The notes: a model not told the origin generated them from the letters alone. 64,000 nucleotides of DNA from Marinobacter halophilus (GCF_003007685.1 NZ_PXNN01000011.1:186001-250000), one strand, 5' to 3'. Shown: positions 44,372 to 54,268, counted from the first letter of the stretch. Program-made: numbers and translations.

Positions 44372-45550
44372 ATGCGTGATGTTGTGATTGTTGCCGCAAA
44401 ACGTACCGCGGTTGGCAGCTTTGGTGGTGGCCTGTCCAGTCTGCGCGCTGACCAGCTCGGCGCCGCCGTGATCAAAGCGTTGATCGAAGAAACCAGTGTG
44501 GCCCGCGAGCAGATAAACGAAGTGATTCTCGGCCAGGTGCTGACGGCCGGCTGCGGCCAGAACCCGGCGCGCCAGGCCGCAATCCATGCCGGCTTGCCCG
44601 CATCGGTACCCGCGATCACCATCAACAAGGTGTGCGGCTCTGGCCTGAAAGCGGTGCACATGGCGGTCCAGGCCATTCAGTGTGGCGATGCCGAAATGAT
44701 CATCGCCGGTGGCCAGGAAAGCATGAGCCAGGCCCCACACGTGCTGCCCAACAGCCGCAACGGCCAGCGCATGGGTAACTGGAGCATGGTCGACACCATG
44801 GTGAACGATGGCCTGTGGGATGCCTTCAATGATTACCACATGGGCATTACGGCTGAGAACATCGTTGAAAAGTATGGCATCAGCCGGGAAGAGCAGGATC
44901 AGTTTGCGGCCGCCTCCCAGCAGAAAGCAGTAGCGGCCCAGAACGCCGGCCACTTTGATGGCCAGATTGTTCCGGTCAGCATTCCCCAGCGCAAAGGCGA
45001 CCCGCTGATCATCGATAAAGACGAGTGCCCCCGTGACGGTGTCAGTGCCGATGGCCTGAGTAAACTGCGCCCTGCTTTCAAAAAAGACGGCTCGGTTACC
45101 GCTGGTAACGCGTCGTCCCTGAACGATGGCGCCGCTGCGGTCATGGTATGCAGCGCCGAGAAAGCGAAAGAACTGGGCCTGACCCCGCTGGTGACCATCA
45201 AGGCTCACGCCAGCGCCGGCGTAGACCCCACCATCATGGGTACTGGCCCGATCCCTGCCAGCACGCGTTGCCTGGAACGGGCCGGCTGGGCCGCGACCGA
45301 CCTGGATCTGATTGAAGCCAACGAAGCCTTTGCCGCTCAGGCCATCTCGGTCAACCGCGACATGGGCTGGGACACCAGTAAAGTGAATGTGAACGGCGGC
45401 GCCATTGCCCTGGGCCACCCGATCGGCGCCTCCGGCTGCCGCATCCTGGTCAGCCTGCTGCATGAGATGGTGCGCCGTGATGCCAAAAAAGGCCTGGCCA
45501 CGCTTTGCATTGGCGGCGGCATGGGTGTCGCCCTGGCCGTGGAACGCTAA
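44372..45550 (+). CDS. Acetyl-CoA C-acetyltransferase (thiolase)
   Basis: 392 aa biosynthetic-type thiolase. The nucleophilic Cys is in [14 protein letters not shown], the His in [12 protein letters not shown], and the second Cys in [11 protein letters not shown]. It condenses two acetyl-CoA to acetoacetyl-CoA or runs in reverse. PhaA or AtoB are equally possible names; no pha or ato partners adjoin it. ACGGAGA precedes the ATG at 44372. Followed after 5 bases by trmL. Confidence 0.92.
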   Translation: MRDVVIVAAKRTAVGSFGGGLSSLRADQLGAAVIKALIEETSVAREQINEVILGQVLTAGCGQNPARQAAIHAGLPASVPAITINKVCGSGLKAVHMAVQAIQCGDAEMIIAGGQESMSQAPHVLPNSRNGQRMGNWSMVDTMVNDGLWDAFNDYHMGITAENIVEKYGISREEQDQFAAASQQKAVAAQNAGHFDGQIVPVSIPQRKGDPLIIDKDECPRDGVSADGLSKLRPAFKKDGSVTAGNASSLNDGAAAVMVCSAEKAKELGLTPLVTIKAHASAGVDPTIMGTGPIPASTRCLERAGWAATDLDLIEANEAFAAQAISVNRDMGWDTSKVNVNGGAIALGHPIGASGCRILVSLLHEMVRRDAKKGLATLCIGGGMGVALAVER

Positions 45551-45555
45551 GCCCG

Positions 45556-46020
45556 GTGCTCCACGTTGTCCTGTACGAGCCGGAGATACCGCCGAACACC
45601 GGCAATATCATCCGGCTCTGCGCCAACACCGGCTGCCAGCTGCATCTGATCGAACCGCTGGGGTTTTCCCTCGAAGACAAGCAGATGCGGCGGGCCGGGC
45701 TGGATTACAGCGAGTACGCCACGGTCAGGATCCACAAGAACTACCAGGACTTTCTGGCCAGCGAGCAACCCGCACGCCTGTTCGGGCTGACCACCAAAGG
45801 CAGTACTCACTACCATCAGGTGAGCTATCATGACGGAGACTACCTGATGTTCGGCCCGGAAACCCGGGGCCTGCCCGCCGACATCCGTGAAGGCCTTCTG
45901 CCTGACCATCGCCTGCGGGTTCCAATGCAGCCGGAAAGCCGGAGCCTGAATCTCTCCAACACAGCAGCCCTGGTGGTTTACGAGGCCTGGCGGCAGCTAG
46001 GATTCCCGGGTGCCAGATAA
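45556..46020 (+). CDS. trmL: TrmL, tRNA (cytidine/uridine-34-2'-O)-methyltransferase
   Basis: 154 aa SPOUT methyltransferase acting on the wobble base of leucine tRNAs. Family motifs [14 protein letters not shown], the knot segment [11 protein letters not shown] and the C-terminal [17 protein letters not shown] are all present. GTG at 45556 begins [13 protein letters not shown] and follows the thiolase stop closely. Its 3' end overlaps that of the convergent hmuV by 43 bases. Confidence 0.92.
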   Translation: MLHVVLYEPEIPPNTGNIIRLCANTGCQLHLIEPLGFSLEDKQMRRAGLDYSEYATVRIHKNYQDFLASEQPARLFGLTTKGSTHYHQVSYHDGDYLMFGPETRGLPADIREGLLPDHRLRVPMQPESRSLNLSNTAALVVYEAWRQLGFPGAR

Positions 46021-46799
46021 GCATTCGGGAGCCCCCCACGCCGGGGCACCACCATAGGGTAACCTTCATCCAACTCAATCACCCTGGCCGTAAACCCGTA
46101 GACGGCTTCAAGCAGGTCAGGCGTAAGCACCTCCCTGGCTGAGCCTTCGTGAACAAGACATCCGGCCTTCATCACCAGCAGGCGATCCGCAAACTGGGCG
46201 GCAAGGTTCAGGTCGTGTACAACCGCCAGTACGGCTATGCCCTGGTTCTTCGCCAGGCGATGAACAAGCTCCAGCACCATTTGCTGATGCGCCGGGTCAA
46301 GGGCGGATGTGCATTCATCCAGCAACAGCAGCCTGTCTCCAGGACTATCCATGATCTGGGCCAGAACCCGTGCCAGTTGCAGTCGCTGCTGCTCACCCCC
46401 TGACAGAGCGGGAACCAGCCGATGCCTCAGGTGACCAATATCCAGTTCGCTCATCAGCTGATCGACCACGGGGTCACTGCCAACAGACGCTGTTTTGGGT
46501 CGGCCAAGGCGTACGACCTCCTCCACCGTCAACGGAAAATTCACCTCCACCCTCTGGGGCATCACGGCACGCTGCCGTGCCAGCCATTCCGGGCGCCATT
46601 GTCCAAGCTCCCGGCCTGCAAGACGGACACTCCCAACGTAGGGAAGATCGCCACTGATCGCCTTCAGCAACGTTGATTTACCAGCGCCATTCGGACCCAG
46701 GAGCATCAACAGCTCTCCTGCCCGCAGGTAACAATCGATGTCATTCACGATCCGGGAACGCCCCAGTGAGACGCTGACGCTGTTAACGGAAAGAACCAT
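45978..46799 (-). CDS. hmuV: HmuV, heme ABC transporter ATPase
   Basis: 273 aa. Walker [10 protein letters not shown], signature [13 protein letters not shown], Walker [14 protein letters not shown] and the H-loop His in VVHDLN are visible. It energises heme import with HmuU and HmuT. Its start overlaps the hmuU stop by one base (TGATG). Last gene of hmuRYSTUV; its tail overlaps convergent trmL. Confidence 0.93.
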   Translation of the reverse strand: MVLSVNSVSVSLGRSRIVNDIDCYLRAGELLMLLGPNGAGKSTLLKAISGDLPYVGSVRLAGRELGQWRPEWLARQRAVMPQRVEVNFPLTVEEVVRLGRPKTASVGSDPVVDQLMSELDIGHLRHRLVPALSGGEQQRLQLARVLAQIMDSPGDRLLLLDECTSALDPAHQQMVLELVHRLAKNQGIAVLAVVHDLNLAAQFADRLLVMKAGCLVHEGSAREVLTPDLLEAVYGFTARVIELDEGYPMVVPRRGGLPNAYLAPGNPSCRQAS

Positions 46800-47848
46800 C
46801 AGATCACCTTTGTCCTCAACAGAAGTGCCAGGAAGAAGGGCCCACCGACCAGCGCCATCATCAGGCCAATGGGCAACTCCGCCGGCGCTACCACCACCCT
46901 TGCCAGGGAATCGGCGGCCACCAGAAGGGTCCCCCCCACCAGGGCACTGAGCGGCAACACCACCCGGTGACTGGCCCCGAGCAACTGACGAACCAGGTGG
47001 GGCACCACCAACCCGACAAACCCGATCAACCCACTTACAGCAACAGCCGCTCCGACCCCCAGGCCGACCACCAGGATAGCGGCCTTCTTGACGGTATCAG
47101 TGCGGTAACCCAGATGCCCGACCACCGACTCTCCCAGTAAAAAAGCATCCAGTGGGCGGGCCAGCAAGGGAGCGACACACAATGCCAACAGCATGAATGG
47201 AGCGCCCACCAAAAGATCGTCCCAGCCGGCGTGGCCGAGGCTGCCCATGGTCCAGAAGGTCAGCGAACGCAGCTCTTCATCGTTGGCGTAAAACGTCAGA
47301 AGACCAGTGGCGGCACCTGCCACGGCGTTAATCGCGATACCGGCCAGTAGCAGGGTTGCCACCGAGGTCTGCCCGAACCGATTGGCAATGCGCCAGGCCA
47401 GCAGCACAGTACAGCTGCCTCCGAAAAAAGCCGCAATGGGCAGAGCCCATTCGCCAGTCATGGCCAGCCAGCCACCAAGCCAGGTATTGCCCAGCACGAT
47501 CACCGCAATAGCGGCCAGGGACGCACCGGCGGAGACCCCGATCAGCCCCGGGTCGGCCAATGGATTGCGAAACAGGCCCTGCAGAAGGGCCCCCGAGACC
47601 GCCAGCACCGCTCCGACCAGAAAACCCAGCAAGAGTCTCGGCATGCGCACTTCCAGCAGGACCATTGACGCTACCGGATCGCTGGCTTCACGGCTGGTGA
47701 TCACGCTCAGGATATCAGCGACCGCCAGCGGATAGGCTCCACTAGTGATGGACACCAGGGCCACAATAACCGCAGCTGAGATCACAATCGCGAGGGATGG
47801 CGCAAAACCGAGTCGGCCTGCGGCGTCACGAATCATTGGCTGCCACAT
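46799..47848 (-). CDS. hmuU: HmuU, heme ABC transporter permease
   Basis: 349 aa BtuC/FecCD-type permease, about ten helices. Family segments include LLGFLVGAVLAVSGALLQGLFRNPLADPGLIGVS and GLIGFVGLVVPHLVRQLLG. It forms the inner-membrane channel for heme. The start may be 47848 or the ATG at 47836; both overlap the end of hmuT and neither has a clear ribosome site, suggesting translational coupling. Confidence 0.93.
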   Translation of the reverse strand: MWQPMIRDAAGRLGFAPSLAIVISAAVIVALVSITSGAYPLAVADILSVITSREASDPVASMVLLEVRMPRLLLGFLVGAVLAVSGALLQGLFRNPLADPGLIGVSAGASLAAIAVIVLGNTWLGGWLAMTGEWALPIAAFFGGSCTVLLAWRIANRFGQTSVATLLLAGIAINAVAGAATGLLTFYANDEELRSLTFWTMGSLGHAGWDDLLVGAPFMLLALCVAPLLARPLDAFLLGESVVGHLGYRTDTVKKAAILVVGLGVGAAVAVSGLIGFVGLVVPHLVRQLLGASHRVVLPLSALVGGTLLVAADSLARVVVAPAELPIGLMMALVGGPFFLALLLRTKVI

Positions 47849-48680
47849 CCGATGGCGCAGGCAATACTTCGTTCACCGCAGCCATCGCATCGGGTAGGCG
47901 CGGGCCGAAACCCAACAGCATCATGCTGTCTGCCACCAGCCGGCGCCCGTTTTGCCAGGCGTCAAGACGCTCCACCTCCGGCCAGGATCGGATCTCGAAC
48001 TGGCCCGGTGTGGATTCCGCAATCACAATGGCATCCGGCTGCGAGGCCAGGATCGCTTCCCGATTTGCCGGCTTATAGCCCTGGATTCCGGACACCGCAT
48101 TTACCGCGTCGATAGCGTCCAGCAGTGCTGTAGCAGCCGTGCCCTCCCCCGCCAGCATCACCGAGTGATTACCTGCTGCAAGAATAAAGAGCACCTTTGG
48201 CTCGCTTCCCCTGGCCGACGATGCCTGCTGAATCCGGTTGATCTTTGACCGCAGGTCAGCAGCCAGCCGCACAGCCCTTTCTTCGCTTCCCAGCAAGCTG
48301 CCCACAGACTCGATCCGCTCCAGTGCTGCTTTCGGCGTCCATGCCGAAGGCAGCTTCTCCACTTGAACACCGGCCCTTGCCAGGCGGTCCAGATTCTCTT
48401 CCGGAGCGGCCTGCTCGGAGGTAATCAACAGATCCGGCTTCAGGGCCAGCACTCCTTCAAAGGGCAGCGCCCTCAGGTAACCGACCTTCGGAAGAGACTC
48501 GGTCTGTTCCGGATATCCGCTGGTGGTGTCCACCCCCACCAACAGTGACTCCAGACCCAGCCGATAGACGATCTCGGTAATGGCGCCGTCAGCGGTCACA
48601 ACCCGGGGCGGATCTCCCGCTTGAGCGGAAGACACGAATACTGTCGCCAACAGGAACCACGCAACAACCCGAAAGATCAT
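47826..48680 (-). CDS. hmuT: HmuT, periplasmic heme-binding protein
   Basis: 284 aa, with a signal peptide (cut near SSAQAGDP) and a class III binding-protein fold. It has RVVTADGAITEIVYRLGLESLLVGVDTTSGYPE, in which the conserved Tyr of heme-binding HmuT proteins is expected. It delivers heme to HmuU-HmuV. Its start overlaps the hmuS stop (ATGA). Confidence 0.9.
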   Translation of the reverse strand: MIFRVVAWFLLATVFVSSAQAGDPPRVVTADGAITEIVYRLGLESLLVGVDTTSGYPEQTESLPKVGYLRALPFEGVLALKPDLLITSEQAAPEENLDRLARAGVQVEKLPSAWTPKAALERIESVGSLLGSEERAVRLAADLRSKINRIQQASSARGSEPKVLFILAAGNHSVMLAGEGTAATALLDAIDAVNAVSGIQGYKPANREAILASQPDAIVIAESTPGQFEIRSWPEVERLDAWQNGRRLVADSMMLLGFGPRLPDAMAAVNEVLPAPSDVAANDS

Positions 48681-49750
48681 GACAACGTCTCCAGCGCGGC
48701 CGCCTGTTCCCGCCAGAGCCCGGATTCCGGGGTACCCGGCTTACGCTCCCCGAACACCGTCAACACCAGCTCGCCGTCGGCATTGAACGCTTCCACAGAG
48801 GTAATGATGCCGTCTGCGGAGGGGCGCCGGACCAGCCACCAGTGCCGGATTGATTTGGTGTTGGCGTGCAAGTTAAAGCCGGTGTCCAGAACGTTCATCC
48901 AGGGACCGGTGCGGCGCAAATTGGCCACCTTGCCCGTGAAAATCTGCACGATCCCGGGATTGCCGACGAAGAACATAGCTGGGCACTGAGCATCCCGAAG
49001 CAGCTCCAGTAGCCGGTCCAGCACGTCGCCATCGGTTCGCTCAAGCTCGGTAGCCCATTCGCCTCTCAACAGTTCCAGCGCCGTCAGCCGATCAGTACCG
49101 GCCCGTTTCAGAAGCGCACCGAAATGATGGACATCCTTGAGCTCCCGCCAGCCCTCGCGAAGAACCTCCGCGTTAACCGCTTCTGGCGCGACCCGTTGAG
49201 GAACCGGGCGGGTGCCCTGAGGCTTGAACGGCCGCAGCTCTTGATCTGCGAAGGAATGGACCAGGCGCTCCCATGCCTCGCTATCGGTATCGGCAACCCG
49301 GTAGATTTTGTGGACCGCAGCCCCGTACTGGTCGAAGAACTGCAGACTCTCCCTCGAACCGGAGCGAACCTTTTCGTGCACCCGGTAGCCATAGGCCCAG
49401 TGTTTGAAAAACACGCGGATGTCGATCTCACCAACGGCCAGCCCCATGGCCCCGGACCTTCCGCTGGTGAAATCCTTGAAGGTGCCGGTCACTTCATGGA
49501 CCACTTCGTTGTTGCGGCTCAGAATCATGACCGGACCGACGTTCTCAAGGGCCTTGAGAAGATCCCCGAAATTGTCCTTGAGAGGAATCAGTGCGTCGCC
49601 GCCACGCAGCCGAACCAATTCCATCTCGCTCACCCCCAACTTATCCGCCATCTGACGGACCCTCATATTTGGCTCTGCTTCCTCCAGTGTCCGCCAGCGC
49701 GCTGCGAGCGAATCGGTTGCTGTGCCTGTTGCCATCGCTGTCTGTTGCAT
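48677..49750 (-). CDS. hmuS: HmuS/HemS, cytoplasmic heme-handling protein
   Basis: 357 aa with two similar halves, typical of the HemS/HmuS family that binds imported heme and helps release its iron. Conserved segments are FTSGRSGAMGLAVGEIDIRVFFKHWAYGYRV and, in the second half, IVQIFTGKVANLRRTGPWMNVLD. The ATG at 49750 follows AGGAG, and a 43-residue extension is rejected. It is 4 bases downstream of the hmuY-like gene. Confidence 0.92.
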   Translation of the reverse strand: MQQTAMATGTATDSLAARWRTLEEAEPNMRVRQMADKLGVSEMELVRLRGGDALIPLKDNFGDLLKALENVGPVMILSRNNEVVHEVTGTFKDFTSGRSGAMGLAVGEIDIRVFFKHWAYGYRVHEKVRSGSRESLQFFDQYGAAVHKIYRVADTDSEAWERLVHSFADQELRPFKPQGTRPVPQRVAPEAVNAEVLREGWRELKDVHHFGALLKRAGTDRLTALELLRGEWATELERTDGDVLDRLLELLRDAQCPAMFFVGNPGIVQIFTGKVANLRRTGPWMNVLDTGFNLHANTKSIRHWWLVRRPSADGIITSVEAFNADGELVLTVFGERKPGTPESGLWREQAAALETLS

Positions 49751-49754
49751 GGGA

Positions 49755-50894
49755 TTACTCCTGCGCCTGCTGAAGTTCAACGGGCAACCAACGCACCGTG
49801 GGCTGGCCACTTGTTCCGTTCTGGTCGTAGTAGCCGACAATCTGCAGCGCCCAGACCGTCGACTCAGGATCATCGGCATCGGCCTTAATCAGGAAGGTCC
49901 GGAAATTCGGCCAGATCTTATGCTGATTGGTCAGGTTGTAGGCGTACCAGGTGTTATCCGTGAATACCCCGCCGGTTGAGTCCGTGTTATAGAGCTGTGG
50001 AACACCCGGATCGCTGTCATTGGCAGAAAGTTCGGCCCAGGTCATCGGGTCGGAGGCGCCGCCACTGCCGTTGCCGGATACCCCGCTGTTGGATTTCAGA
50101 TACCAGTCGCGACCGGAGAAGCCGACCTGGACATCCCAGACCTCGCTGGTTTCACAATCGACAACGGAAGCAGAGTCAAAATCGAAGCAAACATCCCCTC
50201 CGTCGTTCTCGGCGTACCCTGTTGGCGCAGTGAACGTTACCGGGGAACTACCAAATTGGGTCGCGCCCGCTGCCTGCACATCAAACTCGAAAGTGAACTC
50301 TCGAATACCAGGTATACTTGTATCCCGAGTCGGAAAGTCGAAGTCGACAACCCGCATTCGGGCATAGCTGTTTCCCTCAGCAGAGCGCACCAGATAGCCA
50401 ACATCTTCGGCCTCGCTGATCACGCCCGTGGCAAAGTCGTATTGAGACCAGCTATCTGAAGACCCAAACGCACTGGCGAAGGCATCCTCCTGCCAGCTCC
50501 CCGGTGCTTCGAGAATGCCCAGCAGATGTTCCTCCTCGGAGTTGTCGGTCGCGTTGGTGAACACGTTCGCATCGGGATCACCGCTACCGTCATAGAAATC
50601 GTCCTGGGCAATTGCCAGGGCGCCAACAACGCTGCCATTTCCGGAAGCACCACTGTTCACCTTGAAGTTCAAACGGTTCGCCGCGATCTGCCAATCGTCG
50701 CCTTCCTCCACCATCTCTCCGGTTTCCAGATTCAGGTAGACGGTCTCAGTTGCCGCAGGCATCAACTGCTCAGAAAAACGGCTGACATTATCTGCATCGT
50801 TCTCGGCGATGGAGTTGTCGCTGCCCCCGCCACAAGCCGTTAGAGCCAGGGCAGCCAGCACAATGGCCGGGGGTCTGGTATCAAAAAGATCCAT
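49755..50894 (-). CDS. hmuY: HmuY-like heme-binding lipoprotein with two tandem domains
   Basis: 379 aa lipoprotein (lipobox LTAC, then GGGSD). Two repeated units can be read. Unit 1 (about 45-190) has TVYLNLETGEMV and KVNSGASGNG, and ends in YARMRVVDFDF. Unit 2 (about 230-365) has VCFDFDSASVV and KSNSGVSGNG, and ends in TVWALQIVGYYD. HmuY proteins take heme from host or environmental hemoproteins and pass it to the TonB receptor HmuR. Single-domain HmuY is about 200 aa, so this is a duplication. GGAAGGAG precedes the ATG. It lies between hmuR and hmuS. Confidence 0.8.
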   Translation of the reverse strand: MDLFDTRPPAIVLAALALTACGGGSDNSIAENDADNVSRFSEQLMPAATETVYLNLETGEMVEEGDDWQIAANRLNFKVNSGASGNGSVVGALAIAQDDFYDGSGDPDANVFTNATDNSEEEHLLGILEAPGSWQEDAFASAFGSSDSWSQYDFATGVISEAEDVGYLVRSAEGNSYARMRVVDFDFPTRDTSIPGIREFTFEFDVQAAGATQFGSSPVTFTAPTGYAENDGGDVCFDFDSASVVDCETSEVWDVQVGFSGRDWYLKSNSGVSGNGSGGASDPMTWAELSANDSDPGVPQLYNTDSTGGVFTDNTWYAYNLTNQHKIWPNFRTFLIKADADDPESTVWALQIVGYYDQNGTSGQPTVRWLPVELQQAQE

Positions 50895-50932
50895 GGATAT
50901 CTCCTTCCTATCGTTTTTTTGGTGGTCAGGCA

Positions 50933-52936
50933 TCATTCGCCAAAGGAAACCGTCAGCCCGGCGTAGAGAAAACGCCCGGCAACCGGTCTGAAATCTTCGC
51001 TGGCATTGGAAAAATCGCGCTGTTCGTCGGTGATGTTGTCAGCCCCGGCAAACAGCCGGAGCTGGTCTGAAAACCGGTAATTCAGTTTAAGGTCGGCTGT
51101 TGTATACCCCGGGGATTCGGTTCCGGCAGCAGCATCCACGAACTCTTTACTCTGGTAGCGAAGCCGGGCGCTCCAGGACAGGCCTTGCAGTCCAAGCGGA
51201 CCATCCAGTCCGAGGCGGGCCTGATGCCTCGGGCGGCGATTGAGTTCATCGCCGGTCGCTACATCTTCGGTTCGGGTCAGGGTATAGCCGGCGGTGAGCC
51301 GCCAGTTCCCGGAGGGTTCCCAGCCAGCGGTGGTCTCGACCCCCCAGGTCCTTGCCTCGGCAAGATTTTCATAACTGAAAACCTGAACACCGTCGTTCCG
51401 TGCCTGGGTGGCCTCAGCATCGGGTGAAGTCTGAATCAACTGCTTGATGTCGTTAACGAAGGCGTTCGCTTCCAGCCACATCGTCCGGTTCCAGGACAGC
51501 CCCCCGCCAAACTGATAGCTGACGGACTCCTCCGGCTGCAAATCGGGAGTCCCCTGCACGATGTAGCCAAGCTGGCTGTGGTCAAAGGTAAAATGCCGTT
51601 CCTTCAGATTCGGAACCCGGTATCCGGCGCCAACACCACCACGAAGAAAGCCGGTCAGGGAATCGCTCCGGATCAGGTCGTAACGCGCATTGATCTTCGG
51701 TGCCGAGTGGGTTCCGAAATCGGAGTCATTCTGGAGCCGGACGCCGGGTACCAACTCAAGATTCGCGGTGGGCATCCAGGTGTCCTGAACCCAGACTTCC
51801 TGGCTCTCACGTTGTCGGCGAGGTTCGGCGCCCAGCTCGGAAGCGCCGTCCTTGGTCTGATTGAGCGTTTCGCGATTGAAATCGACACCACCCTGCAGGT
51901 GGTGACTGAGCCCTACCGGCTTGCCCAGATGGGCCGAGAAACGGGACAACCTGGATTCGGCACGACGGTCATCAAAGACCCCGCCGCCGGTATACTTCAA
52001 GGTATCGTCGTTCAGGATCTCATGGACGGCGGACCAACCGGCACGCAAATCGGAATTGCGACCATGATCGCCAGAGAGGGTATAGCGGGTGCGAGTGACC
52101 GCTTCATCCTTACCCTGATTGACGAAAAAAGGCGGGTTGCGTTCGGTGAACCGTGACCCGGACTCCTCCTCGAACCGGGCGACCGCGGCGCTCAGTCGGT
52201 GGTTGCCGCTCGGAGACCAGTCGGTGCGGAAGCTGATATCGGTGCGATCATATTCATCACCCGGGCGGGCCCAGGTCTCCGGTTCCGGATCAATGCCATC
52301 GGAATGCTGGTGTGACGCAGATAAACGCAGGGCCAGCTGTTCATTGCCTCCCTGGATAGTGGCCCGGGCCGAATATCGCGCAGGGTCGGCTTTTTCGCCG
52401 GAGGGGTTCTGATCGCCATAGCTACCGATATCGGTGGTGAACTGACCGGAGAGCCCGGAGGCCGGTGGACGAGTAATAATGTTAACGACCCCACCAATAC
52501 CGGCACTACCGTATTGAGCCGACACCGCCCCTTTGACCAATTCAACACGCTCGATATCAAGAACAGCCAACTGGCTGACATCGACCGATGAACCAGTCGT
52601 AGCAGTAATTGGCATACCATCGATCAGCACTAGAACCCGGTCAGCCTCAACGCCCTGCAACCAAACCTCATACCCGGGCTTTCCGTGAATTTCCCTCAAC
52701 TGAAGCCCAGGCACGTTCTCCAGCGCCTCTTTCACACTTCGCGCATGGGTTTTCTCAAGTTCTTGAGCGGTGACGACCTCGGTGCGTACAGGAGCATCCA
52801 ACAACTTACGCTCCGTTCTCGTTCCAGTGACAACCAGCTCATCCAGATAGAAGGCCTCGGCAACCAGATTGCCGGAGCCTCCTAAAAGCAAAAAGAACAG
52901 CGACCACCGCCGGAGACCGTCTTTTGAATTCATCAT
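50933..52936 (-). CDS. hmuR: HmuR-type TonB-dependent heme receptor
   Basis: About 667 aa outer-membrane receptor. After the signal peptide come a TonB-box-like ELVVTGTR, a plug domain (LENVPGLQLREIHGKPGYEVWLQG, LIDGMPI, VELVKGAVSAQYGSAGIGGVVNIITR) and a 22-strand barrel ending in aromatic/charged VSFGE. The FRAP- and NPNL-like heme motifs are not obvious. ATG 52936 or 52933. A Fur-like box lies 20 bases upstream. First gene of hmuRYSTUV. Confidence 0.88.
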   Translation of the reverse strand: MMNSKDGLRRWSLFFLLLGGSGNLVAEAFYLDELVVTGTRTERKLLDAPVRTEVVTAQELEKTHARSVKEALENVPGLQLREIHGKPGYEVWLQGVEADRVLVLIDGMPITATTGSSVDVSQLAVLDIERVELVKGAVSAQYGSAGIGGVVNIITRPPASGLSGQFTTDIGSYGDQNPSGEKADPARYSARATIQGGNEQLALRLSASHQHSDGIDPEPETWARPGDEYDRTDISFRTDWSPSGNHRLSAAVARFEEESGSRFTERNPPFFVNQGKDEAVTRTRYTLSGDHGRNSDLRAGWSAVHEILNDDTLKYTGGGVFDDRRAESRLSRFSAHLGKPVGLSHHLQGGVDFNRETLNQTKDGASELGAEPRRQRESQEVWVQDTWMPTANLELVPGVRLQNDSDFGTHSAPKINARYDLIRSDSLTGFLRGGVGAGYRVPNLKERHFTFDHSQLGYIVQGTPDLQPEESVSYQFGGGLSWNRTMWLEANAFVNDIKQLIQTSPDAEATQARNDGVQVFSYENLAEARTWGVETTAGWEPSGNWRLTAGYTLTRTEDVATGDELNRRPRHQARLGLDGPLGLQGLSWSARLRYQSKEFVDAAAGTESPGYTTADLKLNYRFSDQLRLFAGADNITDEQRDFSNASEDFRPVAGRFLYAGLTVSFGE

Positions 52937-52956
52937 GACCACTCACCAATAAACGT

Positions 52957-52976
52957 AATGCGAACGATTATTGTTT
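52957..52976 (-). promoter_or_regulatory. Fur box of the heme uptake operon
   Basis: AATGCGAACGATTATTGTTT, similar to gammaproteobacterial Fur sites (GCGAATGATTATCATTT type). It sits 20 bases before hmuR, where Fur with iron would block transcription. An FNR-like TTGTT-ATAG-ATCAA occurs at 52982-52995. Confidence 0.68.
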
Positions 52977-53023
52977 AGTTTTTGTTATAGATCAAGTGCC
53001 ATCGACGAATATCAAGCGAACAC

Positions 53024-53049
53024 AAAAAAACCGGCCTTGGCCGGTTTTT
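53024..53049 (-). terminator. Intrinsic terminator of secB
   Basis: Six-bp stem CCGGCC/GGCCGG (53031-53036 with 53039-53044) with seven A residues on its left and five T on its right, so it can work in both directions. It lies 24 bases after the secB stop. Confidence 0.78.
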
Positions 53050-53072
53050 CAAATTTCCAGAAGGCTAAACGT

Positions 53073-53570
53073 TTAATGGGTCTGCTCTTCTTTTGCTTCG
53101 CCTGCGGCTTCTTCCTGCTTGCGTTTGAGCGCCTGGGCGTAGATGGCGTCAAAGTTCACCGGCGCCAGCATCAAGGCCGGGAAGCTGCCTTTGTTGACGA
53201 TACCGTCAATGGCTTCACGAGCATAAGGGAACAGAATGGTCGGGCAGTAAGCTCCCAGCATCTGGCCCAGCTGCGGACCTTCAATACCGGAAACCATAAA
53301 CACGCCCGCCTGCTGAATTTCAACAATGTAAGCGACTTTCTCGCCCATTTTGGCGGTAACGGTCAGGGACAACACCACTTCAAACTGGTTGTCGCTGATC
53401 TTGTTATGGGACGTGTTCAGATCCAGGTTTACCTGCGGCTTCCACTGCTCCTGAAAAACTGTCGGAGCATTCGGGGATTCAAAAGACAGGTCCTTCACAT
53501 AGATACGCTGAAGGGCAAACTGGGGTTGGTTCTGGTTTTCATTGCCTGCGGCTTGCGGATTCTCAGCCAT
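53073..53570 (-). CDS. secB: SecB, protein-export chaperone
   Basis: 165 aa tetrameric chaperone that holds unfolded precursor proteins and hands them to SecA. Conserved FALQRIYVKDLSFESPNAP and LLFPYAREAID-type (ILFPYAREAIDGIV) segments are present. The ATG at 53570 follows AAGGAC; a 17-residue extension is rejected. grxC, usual between secB and the rhodanese gene, is absent here. Confidence 0.94.
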   Translation of the reverse strand: MAENPQAAGNENQNQPQFALQRIYVKDLSFESPNAPTVFQEQWKPQVNLDLNTSHNKISDNQFEVVLSLTVTAKMGEKVAYIVEIQQAGVFMVSGIEGPQLGQMLGAYCPTILFPYAREAIDGIVNKGSFPALMLAPVNFDAIYAQALKRKQEEAAGEAKEEQTH

Positions 53571-53701
53571 GATCAGTCCTTTCGTTCTCGTAGTAAGGGC
53601 GAGGCCCGTTGTTATCGTCACATATGCCGGAACAGTCTACTTCCAGGCTCCGGCCGGTAATGTGAAACAGTGCGTCAGATCGCCAATCAGATCAAGCCCT
53701 G

Positions 53702-54118
53702 TTATTTCTTTACCAGCGGCAGGTTGCTGGCTTTCCAGTCGGCAATGCCGCCGTTCAGCCGCAGCACATTGGCGTAACCTTCGGCCTTCAACTGCTTGAC
53801 CGCCATGGCGGAGTGCTGGCCCATTTTGTCCGCCACTATAATCTGCTTGTCCTTGAACTTACTCAGCTCATTGGCCCGTGTCTTGATGCTGTTCAGAGGA
53901 ATGTTAACAGAGCCGGTAATCCGACCTTCCCCGAATTCCTTACGGTCACGTATATCCACGACCACGGCCTCATCCTTGTTGATCAGCGACACCGCACCCT
54001 GGGCTGAAATCTTGGCACCACCCCGGCGCGACTCCAGCAACAGAATAGCGATCAGAAAGGCCACGAACAGTGATACCAGAATGTAGTGATTAACAACGAA
54101 TTCAAACAAACGGTCCAT
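53702..54118 (-). CDS. Membrane-anchored rhodanese-fold protein without catalytic cysteine (YibN-like)
   Basis: 138 aa. One N-terminal helix (about 12-28) anchors a single rhodanese domain (VVVDIRDRKEFGEGRITGSVNIPL). The active loop, normally Cys-x-x-G-x-R-S/T, reads DKMGQHS, so the sulfur-carrying cysteine is replaced by aspartate and transferase activity is unlikely. YibN-type proteins sit between gpmI and secB in many gammaproteobacteria, as here, and have been linked to the inner membrane. Divergent from gpmI. Confidence 0.85.
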   Translation of the reverse strand: MDRLFEFVVNHYILVSLFVAFLIAILLLESRRGGAKISAQGAVSLINKDEAVVVDIRDRKEFGEGRITGSVNIPLNSIKTRANELSKFKDKQIIVADKMGQHSAMAVKQLKAEGYANVLRLNGGIADWKASNLPLVKK

Positions 54119-54268
54119 GAAACTACCCTGAAAATTGGTTTGGCCGGATTATACACACCCACGCACGGTCAAAGAAGGCGGGGTAAACCGCGTGGCCTGC
54201 ACAAATGAAAACGGTTACAATCTGATCCCTATTTTACATTGTTACTTCGCAACCAACCGGACGAAATA

